DNA from: Aedes albopictus
Lineage: Eukaryota > Arthropoda > Insecta > Diptera > Culicidae
Assembly (NCBI RefSeq): GCF_035046485.1
Contig: NC_085138.1
Location: 87,841,228 to 87,905,227, forward strand
Direction: 5' to 3'
DNA: 64,000 nt
The notes under the pieces: generated by a model
Seen by the model: the letters and a program-made list of their open reading frames with translations, nothing else
Database searches by the model: none
Told to the model about the DNA's origin: nothing
Part shown: positions 33,284-42,590 of the stretch, piece after piece
Position numbering within the stretch: the stretch's first letter is position 1
How the letters are laid out: every line of letters begins with the position of its first letter
Translations under genes and position numbers: made by a program

Positions 33284-33522
33284 TTTTTTTGAATGAGTGT
33301 AATCAGTTTCGTACCTTTTAATTCCGCCCTATGTTGCTTATCCTTTGACAGATACGCGTATTTCGACTGGATAACTGACACTGAGGAAGATTACAAATGG
33401 TAGTCAGTCGAAATACGCGTATCTGTCAAAGGATAAGCAACATAGGGCGAAATTAAAAGGTACGAAACTGATTACACTCATTCAAAAAGGGTATTCTGCT
33501 TAGAGGGTTCGAAAAGTCGGTA
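33284..33522. mobile_element. Hairpin insertion with tail and hammerhead-like core
   Basis: Arms ~33284-33369 and ~33405-33487 are inverted copies (TTTGAATGAGTGTAATCAG.. / ..CTGATTACACTCATTCAAA). A tail of ~35 nt follows (33488-33522). The flanks CAAGAACAACAAT (33271-33283) and CAAGAAGAATGACAAT (33523-33538) look like a diverged target duplication; the empty site near 27350 reads CAAGAATGACAATG. Same plan as the elements at 9721 and 28532. Confidence 0.75.
33376..33428 (+). ncRNA. Candidate hammerhead ribozyme
   Basis: Reading along the strand: TGACA (stem I, 33376-33380), CTGAGGA (33381-33387), an extra A, a stem II candidate GATT..AGTC, GAAA (33410-33413), TACGCGTA (33414-33421) as a self-complementary stem III, TC, then TGTCA (33424-33428), which completes stem I. 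Cleavage would fall after C33423. The core residues match the CUGANGA/GAAA consensus. The weakness is the unpaired A at the base of stem II. Small hammerheads with palindromic stem III are known from Penelope-like elements, where they are thought to act as dimers. Confidence 0.5.
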
Positions 33523-33778
33523 CAAGAAGAATGACAATGTTTAGTTGTTCAGGCGACTACGCTTTTAGTCCAATTTACTGCAATAAATTGTAATTTCATT
33601 CATATTTCAGTGAACTTCACAGATTTTGTTGTCGGTTGAGAATCACAGGAACGGTTATTATTTTACTATGGAATAGGTAGTTTCCACAAAAACATTTATT
33701 TCAGTGTCATTTTTGCCGATTCATAAATTGTGGGGTCACTGTAAAAGAAACACACATAAAAACAATCAATTTACGTAA

Positions 33779-33784
33779 TTTATT
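33779..33784 (-). promoter_or_regulatory. Poly(A) signal of IR copy 5
   Basis: AATAAA on the minus strand, about 75 bp after the stop codon, as for copy 4. Confidence 0.6.
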
Positions 33785-33858
33785 TAAATAAATTTTACAA
33801 TCGCTGTAACGCGTAGAATAGAGTTTAATGATGCCCTGACCTAAATAAAGACACTCTG

Positions 33859-35625
33859 TTAGTATCGTTCAACGTGAACGTGAAATTCCGGGTAGCGAAC
33901 GATCCTTGTTATTGAAATATTAAAATATTTCATCAAGAACTCCAGACCAAATACCACTAAGCTGGTCAATAGGCCAATCATTAACAGCACCCAAGTTGAA
34001 ACGAGGTCATCGAATGACAGCATCCCAGAACTATCGACTTCAATCTCCATGTGATCCTTCCTATCGTTAGCCACGTTTACACTGGTCAATTCGTTTTGCC
34101 ACAGATTCAACAGTCCTGCTTCGAAAAACACTTTCTGCGTGTAGTAGAGCATCTCGGCGAATGGACTTTTCAGCCCAATCCAGTAGGTGATGATGGAGAT
34201 TGATCTTCGTTCATTGATCATCACATATTTGGGTCGATGCAATTTGAAGTCATAGTTCCGCTTCAGTGATATCAAAGTAGAAGCCTCGAGATCAGTAATT
34301 AAATGTGCATACTCTTCGTCCAGACATAGGTCGGCATCGGTGGGTTTCTGAACCATCAGTGGACCTAGCAAGCGGTCATATGGTAAATGTTTACCAATTA
34401 TGAGACTTGTTGTAACTTTGAGACCCGACTTTGCGAGCTCATCCAGGGTTTTGATGTTCCCAATGGACGGTTTGTTCGTCAAGAATTCAATCATTTTCGT
34501 TCCATATGCAGTGGACATCAGGAAGAAGAAGAAAATAATCGGAAGTATCAGAAGCTTTTCTTTTGCACTTGTGTGCAGTAAATTGTTTCTTTCAAAACCG
34601 CTTACTATCAATAAAATTGGACCATTTTCATATAGCGTAGGAAATATCAAACTTATTACTGTGATCAGAATAATCGTCGCCTGAAGTACAATCCAAACTT
34701 CCCACGTGAAAGGTTTTGTGAACACTTCGACTGCATTGAATGGTCTACCTTGGGGCACCAAAACAACGCGGGAAATTGGGAAGACACTAACTATCGATCT
34801 GTAATACGGATTTAAGGGTCCTGTAGGTTGCTTCTGATCCAATGATATATCAATGTGACCGGCCAAGAATAGCCTACGAGAGCATTCGTGAGCCGTCATT
34901 TCCATAGTGCAAATTTTTGGGTAGTACGTCACGCCGGAGTTCAAGAAAACTGAAGTTTGATATAGCCAATTTTGTGCTGGATACCATGGCATAGTTGTTT
35001 GAGTGAATGCAATGGGTCGTCCGTGCGAGTTCCGAATTGGACTATGAAGCAGATCCTTAAGAGGAGGAAAGTGTGCCAATACTTTCCTTGGTTTTCCTAA
35101 AAGACCCATCTGGATGTTTTTCCTCTTTTTTGTGCCTATGTAGGTAAGCTTATCAAACTCCAACATGGTCAGTAATACTCCAATACTCTGGCTACCGTTA
35201 AAGTTTCCTGTGTCCAGAAATACCAAAAGGGGAGAGTTGGTGTCCAAAAAAGCGAAGAATTCTTTCATAAACTTTGAACATTTTGGATAACTCAGGTCAC
35301 GATCTCCCACATAGACAAGAGTAATGTCTTGTTTGCGAGGAAAACTTGTATAATTGATGTGAAACCTTTCATCCAGTACATATTTTGCAATGCCGTCTAG
35401 CAGTGGTGACGAAATCAGCTTCCCGAACCAACCATCATCATCGGTTCCACCTGATAGGTCGTAGAATGTACACTTGAACCATCCGGGCTTTTGTTGGCCA
35501 TAATGCTGTACCACTGAGACAGTGTTCTGCAGCAGTTCATCGGGTAGCGAATCTCCTATGGCCAAATGGAGGCAGAATGTTAAGAGCGCTACTAGCCTTA
35601 CACGACTAAATTCAGAACTTAGCAT
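33859..35625 (-). CDS. Divergent ionotropic receptor, copy 5 (mosaic)
   Basis: 588 aa from MLSSEFSRVRLV; full IR layout. An upstream in-frame ATG at 35673 would add 16 residues that match the same extension in copy 1. The second Met found in the signal peptide of the other copies is Val here, so initiation must be at or before MLSS. The signal peptide region and upstream flank follow copy 1. Residues ~85-125 (FHINYTSFPRK, DLSYPKCSKFMKEFF) follow copy 3. TM1 to the frameshifted tail follows copy 4. A Leu-to-Gln change (WIVLQATIIL) places a polar residue inside TM1, unique in the set. Reads as intact; effect on function unknown. Confidence 0.92.
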   Translation of the reverse strand: MLSSEFSRVRLVALLTFCLHLAIGDSLPDELLQNTVSVVQHYGQQKPGWFKCTFYDLSGGTDDDGWFGKLISSPLLDGIAKYVLDERFHINYTSFPRKQDITLVYVGDRDLSYPKCSKFMKEFFAFLDTNSPLLVFLDTGNFNGSQSIGVLLTMLEFDKLTYIGTKKRKNIQMGLLGKPRKVLAHFPPLKDLLHSPIRNSHGRPIAFTQTTMPWYPAQNWLYQTSVFLNSGVTYYPKICTMEMTAHECSRRLFLAGHIDISLDQKQPTGPLNPYYRSIVSVFPISRVVLVPQGRPFNAVEVFTKPFTWEVWIVLQATIILITVISLIFPTLYENGPILLIVSGFERNNLLHTSAKEKLLILPIIFFFFLMSTAYGTKMIEFLTNKPSIGNIKTLDELAKSGLKVTTSLIIGKHLPYDRLLGPLMVQKPTDADLCLDEEYAHLITDLEASTLISLKRNYDFKLHRPKYVMINERRSISIITYWIGLKSPFAEMLYYTQKVFFEAGLLNLWQNELTSVNVANDRKDHMEIEVDSSGMLSFDDLVSTWVLLMIGLLTSLVVFGLEFLMKYFNISITRIVRYPEFHVHVERY

Positions 35626-36057
35626 TTCCAGTCCGCTTCGATAACTTGTGGAAAAGTTTTCCAAATATTCCAAAGCTTATATTTACCAATAATGCATTGT
35701 TACGGCCAATAGGGAATTGGCCGTGGTAATTAGCTACGTACACTATTACATCCACTCATGAATTTAAATCATTAACATTGTATGATAATCGCGATAATCT
35801 CGGCTAGGACGTTCATTTTGCTCCTTTGGGTTCTGATACCTTTAATTTCTCTACTTTGCTTGGAACAAAGCATGGAAGCATCGTTTTTGTGTCATTTGTA
35901 GAATGTTAACACGTTTGTTAAAAATGTGAACGATACTTTCCAATAGGATAAATGTGGGTGCATGGGAAAACTTCTTCTTTTTATAACGGGTTCGATTCCC
36001 GGTATATCCAGGAACTTTTCGTTAAGGAAATTTCCTTTGAATTCCGTGTGCATAATG
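35626..36057 (-). promoter_or_regulatory. Duplicated upstream block of IR copy 5
   Basis: The proximal part is closest to copy 1 (AAATATAAGC TATA-like element, ACGGCCAATAGGGAATTGG, CTGATACCTTTAATTTCTC), yet the SINE piece shared by copies 2-4 is present (GGGTTCGATTCCCGGT near 35985). The block is then cut by a 1.7-kb TIR element and resumes at 37779. Confidence 0.55.
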
Positions 36058-36711
36058 CCTGTATCCGCAATAATCGGGACACAGAAGTACGGCTGTAGCT
36101 CTGTATTGAATCGGTAAAACTGGTCAAATAATTGACTGAGAACTCTTTGGTATATGTTCATTATTTGTGCCGAATTTCATGAAAATCGATGCACTAGTTT
36201 TAACTGTGGATAAACAAACAAACAGACGTGGTTTGAAGCATTTTGTACAATCACGACCAATTTTCATTCGCATAATAGCTGGTTCTTTTACGCTACAGTT
36301 CAAAGTTCTGTGATGATAATTATGAAATTTCGTAAGCAGCAATGATACTTATAGAGACACTTTCATGCAAAATTTCATCAATTTTGATTAATTAGTTTGT
36401 AAGTTAGTAGTGTTGATAGGGGTGAGAGAGTGAAATTTTTTCGTGTTTTTCATGTGCGATGTTTGCCTATTCATAACTTTTGAATTTCTCTGCCAATTTT
36501 CAGGAAATTTTCACGGAAGGTAGTTTATTATGTGTATATTGTGCCAGCAAAATTTGATGATTATTGGTATAGTACTTTCAATAGTATAATCGAAATAATA
36601 AAGGGTGCTGACTTATTGCTGTCTGAGGGGCTAAAATCACGTTCAGTCCCAATACATGTTTTGACTATAAAATTGTTGATAGTGCATCGATTTTTTTGAA
36701 ATTTGGCCTAT

Positions 36712-37494
36712 CCCGAGCAGAAGAAAATATCAACAGCATAATAAAATATGTTATTTTGGCCTAATAACTGTATAATGGAATCAGTAATTTTTATGTTATT
36801 AGCATAACATATTGTGTTATATACTTGTCTGTCATAAGCGGCAAAATAACAAATATCATAACAAAAAAATGTTCCTAGAAGAATAATTGAATAACATGTT
36901 TTGTTAGATCAATTACAACTTAATAACAGGAAATTTGTGAACTTGTTACTGTTGTGTTATATTTCATCACATATTTGTACATTATCTATATCAGAATAAT
37001 AACTAAACATGTTCTACAACAAAATATATTATTGAAATGTTATCTTGTGGATATATTCCAAAAACTTGAATATAACAAAATAGGATTGCCCAACAAAACA
37101 TGTTATTAAAAAGATATATTTTGATAAGTTAACAATAACAAATTATAATATAAAAACAGGCCCATATAGCCGAGGCGGTAAACGCACGGGTATTCAGCAT
37201 GACCATGCTGAGGGTGACGGGTTCGATTCCCGGTCGGTCCAGGACCTTTTCGTAAAGGAAATTTCCTTGACTTCCTTGGGCATAGAGTATCTTCGTGCCT
37301 GCCACACGATATACACATGCAAAATGGTCATTGGCAGAGGAAGCTCTCAGTTAATAACTGTGGAAGTGCTCATAGAACACTAAGCTGAGAAGCAGGCTTT
37401 GTCCCAGTGAGGACGTTACGCCAAGAAGAGGAGGAATATAAAAACAGGCTATGTGATTCTGTTGTTATAAATTTGCTATTCTCCTCTGCTCGGG
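36712..37494. mobile_element. MITE, TIR CCCGAGCAGA, TSD AT
   Basis: CCCGAGCAGAAG at the left, CTCTGCTCGGG at the right, AT on both flanks (36710-36711, 37495-37496). GTTATT-rich interior. Disrupted by a SINE at 37161-37434. Confidence 0.85.
37161..37434 (+). mobile_element. Feilai-like tRNA-derived SINE, full length
   Basis: The Pol III promoter boxes are visible: TAGCCGAGGCG (A box) and GGTTCGATTCC (B box). The tRNA-unrelated body then ends near GACGTTACGCCAAGAAGAGG. A perfect 14-bp target duplication AATATAAAAACAGG lies at 37147-37160 and 37435-37448. Recognised as the Aedes Feilai-type SINE from memory of the family. Confidence 0.85.
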
Positions 37495-37778
37495 ATGCAA
37501 CAAATGTAGAATAAGAGGTTTGTGTTAAAAAATTTCAGCCATTTCCTTTGCTAAATTCAAAAGTTACAGCGCTGATACGCAAAACTAGAGGCTGTACAAA
37601 ATTCAATGGCGCACAATCTACTCTTTCATTGCTGCAACAAAAAGTACCGATTCCCATGAAATTTTGTAGGTGAAATAAACACATCTAAAGATGATATTAT
37701 GCCAGATTTGAGCAATTTTAATGTATCTATTGCAGAGTTACAGCTGTATTTCTGTGTCCCGATTATTGCGGATACAGG

Positions 37779-37870
37779 CTTTAGAGCATTATTTAACCCT
37801 TCGGCAGTCACACTGTTGCATTTTGTACAAGATTTAAAAAAGCTTACCTGTGTAGAATCAGTGTGGTGCT
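37779..37870. repeat. Remainder of IR copy 5 upstream block
   Basis: GAGCATTATTTAACCCTTC..CAGTCACACTGTTGCATTTTGTAC continues the block interrupted at 36057. Confidence 0.65.
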
Positions 37871-37899
37871 GGTAAAAAGTAGCCAACAATGGATGGAAG

Positions 37900-40725
37900 A
37901 TTAAGGATGTTTCTTCACTCGTGCATTTTTTTCTTCTGGAGAAACGCCAGAAGGAGTTATTGTAAGAATTCATGATGGAATCCCTGAATGAACTTTTGAC
38001 GAAACTGCTGGAAGGATCCTTGAAGGAATCTCTGGAACATTTTCGGACAATTTCTTGGTGAAATTCCAAGAGAAATTTTTGATGAAAGAGATCCCTGAGG
38101 AAATTCCTACAGGAATCCTAGGATAAGACCTGAAACAATCGTTGGAGGAAACCGTTGAGGCGTTCCCTGGGGGAATTTCTGAAGGAAGCCGTTGACAAAT
38201 TTTTAGAAGAATCGCCGACGGCCTTTCTGAAGGAACACCATCACAAAATCTCCGGAAAAACTTCAACAGGAAGACTCTCTGGAGGAGTTCCTGAACAAGT
38301 CCATTGATAACTGCTTGAATGATTTCTTGGAGAGGAAAAAAATAATCTCAGTTTCTGAAGGAATTCCTTTGCAGGAGTTACAGGGGGTATTCTTGAAGAA
38401 ATTCATGGATGGATTCCTGAACAGATCCGTGGATGAATTTCTTAAAGATTTCATGGAGGAAATTGTGAAAGAATCCCTAGATGACTTAATGGAAAATATG
38501 CTGGCTCCTGTACTGCCCCTCTTCGCATGTTTGTCCCATGTTGTTTCTAATGCGAATCATAGTTTTGTTACTCACGAGGTCATTTGAAACAAATTTGATA
38601 TCTTTCCCGCCTCATTTCACAGCTCAATATGCCACGAAAAGGGCAAACATGAATCGAATACATTTCTTTGAAAATAATTGAAGTTCTAGTACAAAAGGTA
38701 TGCGTTTGGAAAAAAACAACATGGGACTGAAATGCAAAGAGGGGCAGTGTATGCATTCCTCAAATTTATCTTATAGAATTCCAATACAAATCGCTGGACA
38801 AGATCAACTAGAAATCCTTGAAGTAATTAAAAAAAACTATCTTCAGGTATTCCTGGAGACTGATGAATTTCTTAGGTGCATCCAAGGATGCATCCCTATA
38901 AAGATGGTGTAAGGATTTCTGAAATTTCTGAAGGAATCATTAGAGGAATTTCAGGACCAATCCCTGGAGGAATTCCTGGAGAAATTGCTGGGAAATTCCT
39001 GAAGGAATTTCTGAAGGATGCCCTAGAGGAATTCTTACGTGAATCATAGGAAGAATTCCTGAAAGAATGCATGAAGAAATTTCTGAAGGAATTCTTGGAG
39101 GAATTTGCTTGGAAGAATCCCTCCAAAAATTTCTGGAGTAAATCCTGTAGGAAAGCCCGAAGGAATGCCTTAAAGAATCTTTGGAGAAATTCTTGACAAA
39201 TTCTGTGTGAAGTTTCAGGAGGAATTCTTGGAACAATCCCAGGAGGAATTTCTTAAAGAATTCCTAGAGGAATCCATGGAGAAACTCCTAGAGGAATTCC
39301 TGGAGGAACTCCAGGAGGAATTCCTGGAGAAATTCATGGAAGACTTCCTGGAAGAATTCCTTGATTATTTGCTGGACGAATTCCTGGAGGAATCTTCAAA
39401 AAAATTTCTGAAGAAATCCATTTTCGGAGGAATTCCTGGGGAATCCTTGGAGAAATCTCTGGATAATTTCTAGAGAAATCCCTGGAGGAATCCCCAAAAC
39501 AATTTCTGGAGCACTCCCCGGGGAAAATCCTGGAGGGATCCCTTGATGCATTCCTGGAGGAATTTTTCGAAAATTCTTTAAAGAAATTCCTAGAGGACTT
39601 CATGTTTATATTCCTGGAGGAATCCGTAAAGCAATTCCTGGAGTAATCTCTGGGGGAATACTTGAACGAATCCGTGGATAAATTCCCAAATGGATTCCTT
39701 TAGCAATCTCTGTAAGAATTCATGGAGGAATCCCACCATAAATTGCCGTAAGAATTCCTTTCCCTAAAAAAATTCTGTAGAAATCCTTGGATAAGTCCTG
39801 GATCAATCGTTGGAAGAATTCCTGGAGAAGCCCCTGAAGAAATTTCTGGACATATTCCTAGCGGAATCCCTGGAGGAGCCCTTGGAGGTTTTTCTGAAGG
39901 AATCCCTAGAATATTTCTGAGATGAATCTGTAGAGGAATTCCAGAAGGAATGCATGCGAGAATTCCTGAAGATTTCAAAAAGGAATGCCTGGAAGAGATT
40001 CTGAAGAAACCCCCGGAGAATTTAAAAGAATTTCTGGAGGAATATGTGGAGAAATACCGGGAGAATTTCCTGGAGGAATGTCTGGAAGAATGCCTGGAGG
40101 AATGCCTGGAGGAATTCCTAGAGGAATTCCTTGAGGAGTTCCTGCAAGAACCACAGGAGAAACCTCCGCAGGTATTTCTGGAGGAATCCCTGCAGAAATT
40201 TGTAATCACTTCAGAAATCTCTGCAAGAATCCCTGGAATCTCTACAGAAATTCCTGGAGGAATCTCTAGAGGAATTCATGGGTTATGTCTAGAAGAATTC
40301 TTGGAGGACTGCCTAGACAAATCCCTGGAGGAATTCCTGAAGAAACCCCAGGAGGAATTCCTGAAGCAATCCTAAAAAGAATTCCGTAGGTCAGCACTTC
40401 CCAAACTTGGCTTACACGGCGCCCCAAAGTGTCGCAGTTGCGCATTTTCTTATCGCTCAAGCGAGCCCACAAGAGGCTGATGTACCGCGAAAACCGATTT
40501 TGGGATGCGCGGCCTTGGGGAATCCCTGAACACCACCAGGAGGAACTTCTGGAAGAATTCCTGGAGAAGTTCTTTAAAGAATTCCGTGAGGAATACCTGA
40601 AGGAATACAATCCTTGGAGGATTTTTTTTAATTGATCCTAGGTGTTGTTCCTGGGAAAAATCCAGAAGGAATTTCCAAGTGAATCCTTGGAGGAATTACT
40701 GAGGGAGCACCTGCAGAAATTTTAA
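37900..40725. repeat. GAATTCC minisatellite, main array 3 (~2.8 kb)
   Basis: Built of a 12-nt unit close to CTGGAGGAATTC, in runs of 12, 24 and 36 nt. The best-ordered part is 39230-39380 and 40060-40150. Because GGAATTCC is palindromic and the unit is a multiple of three, long frames exist on both strands: Glu/Leu/Phe-rich on plus (EEFLEECLEECLEE), Ser/Arg/Asn-rich on minus (SRNSSRNSSRHSS). A non-repeat stretch lies at 38480-38880. I do not call these coding. Confidence 0.8.
40385..40520 (+). mobile_element. hAT-like terminal fragment
   Basis: CAGCACTTCCCAAACTTGGC..CACGGCGCCCC resembles the first bases of hAT transposons and their MITEs. It interrupts the minisatellite. The opposite end is not recognised. 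Confidence 0.4.
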
Positions 40726-42590
40726 GCGGTTGTTCGAGCCAGTATGAAGTTGATCGTATCGATCAGCCTAGATAGCTGGGTAGCGTCGGTAGCGATTATT
40801 TCAATTGGATAAGTTTAACACTATGGACCGCCTGTTCCGGTGATCAGAGTCCACTAACAGGTGACCCCAAATTCATGGTGTGATGCGGCTATATACTTAC
40901 CATGCATAGAAATGCATGACAAGGGGTCTAATAAAACCTAACCGCTAACGGAGCCTGTGGAGTATCAGGGCGACCTCTACAGTATTTTGCCCTTACTGCG
41001 CAAACCGGAGCAATGGTGCAGTGGACTTTGTGTTTCTCCGAGACAATTAGTTGCCCTTTTTAAGTCTCAAACTTGAGGTTCAATAAGGGTGGGCTTATGA
41101 AGATGTTAATAATTAGTTCAAATTTTCACTTGTATGGTTTCACATGATGTGATTTACGCAGTGTATTCTATGTATCTTCGCCTTTGGTGTTTTCCAATCG
41201 ATACCGATCTGGTTTTATTGATGCTGTTCTTTGTTAAGCTGATATTGCGAAGAGTTTAATCTTCCATAGTTTGGGTAGTGGCTACGGTTAGTATAGCTCA
41301 GATCATTCTTCAGCATAAAAGAACAGCAACGATCAATATTTGCAGACTTATGCAAAATGGTACAGCCCAAGCGACCTTGGTCCGAAAACCTTACTTTCGT
41401 AAGGGGAATTTCTATCTAGGAAACCTTGTAAACCCAGTATTTGCTACTGTCAGTAAACATAAAATGGCAAACTCGCGTGTCATGTCTCGAGCCTGTGTGC
41501 TTGTCAACAACGCAATAGTTGCCACACTATCTCTGAACTAACCACCAAAGATGTATGTGCTATCACAATTGATGTATCTGTCGGAAACATCAACAGGTAA
41601 TACGTCTATTGTTCGATTTATTTACCGCATGATGAATAATCCCTTACGGATGCTTTCATACAAGTCATCGCATACAGCACTTCAAAGCGCCTTCCGCTAA
41701 TTGTTGGCAGTGATGCTAATGCTCACCATATAATGGTGATCACTGCTCCAGTAGAATTAGTCACGAGCTGACCAATTAGCATGTGTCAGATGAAGAATCT
41801 TTATCTGACCATCGCTACATCTTTTTTGAACATTTAAATGTTACTTTGCAAACATTGCGTTTCAGCAATCCTCTGTCAACAAACTGGGATCTTTTAACTG
41901 ATTTGGTTGCGGCCAAATTTCATGAATACTCACCATTCATTGACACTCCAAGTTATTTAGATGATGCCGTTTATGCTACAACGACCTTCATCATGGAAGC
42001 TTTTGAAGAAGCATGCTCTCTACGGTCTGTGTGCATCACAAGAGAAACCCCTTGGTGAAACTCTGATTTGGCGAAACTCAGGAAACAATGTAGAAAGAGT
42101 TGGAACAAACGACGTTCGACTGGTTCGGATGCTTTCAGGTCGGCTCCCAAGGCCTACAGAAAAGCTTTCCGGTCTGCTGAACGATCCGACTGGAAGAACC
42201 TTTGTATAAATGTTTGCAGTTTGAAGGAAGTCAGTAGGTTAAACAAAATCCTAGCGAAATCTAAGAATTTTCGAGTGAACGAAATTCGTTTGCCAAATGG
42301 CGATCTGACTTCCTTCGATGAGGAAGTACTTAAATGCTTATTCATCACACACTTCCCTGGATGTGTGGATGTTACATCTTCGGATTATTTTTTTTCTGTT
42401 CGGGTGAGCCACTGCGACCAGTGTTTAGATCTTTTGTGGCATTACCCGTATACTTAGTATATAGTACATGTCGTACTACTCCATTGTCAATGAGAGGCAA
42501 TGAAGCATCGATTTCTGTACAGTTCCTGTTTTGTTATCCCAGAGGTGCAAGAAATCGATTGCGATGAAAAGGTCCCTTTATCATAGAGAT

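Larger units (their letters stand above)
33165..33858. repeat. Duplicated IR 3'-flank block, copy C, with a hairpin insertion
   Basis: Matches 22796-23373; interrupted by the hairpin at 33284-33522. Lacks the segment with GCCATGAGGTTCGTTG that copies A and B contain. Confidence 0.75.
36058..37778. mobile_element. 1.7-kb element with ~40-bp TIRs
   Basis: CCTGTATCCGCAATAATCGG.. at the left (36058-36100) and its inverted copy at the right (~37735-37778), similar through GGACACAGAA and GCTGTA. It interrupts the duplicated IR upstream block: GCATTATTTAACCCTTC resumes right after it. It contains a nested MITE (36712-37494), which in turn contains a SINE. No transposase frame recognised. Confidence 0.8.

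Noticed and set aside
37161..37230. Functional tRNA gene
   Set aside because: A and B boxes belong to a Feilai-like SINE with a 14-bp TSD; no cloverleaf 3' half.
39950..40375. Long Glu/Leu-rich (plus) and Ser/Arg-rich (minus, 39700-40209) frames
   Set aside because: Produced by a 12-nt near-palindromic minisatellite; both strands stay open for arithmetic reasons.
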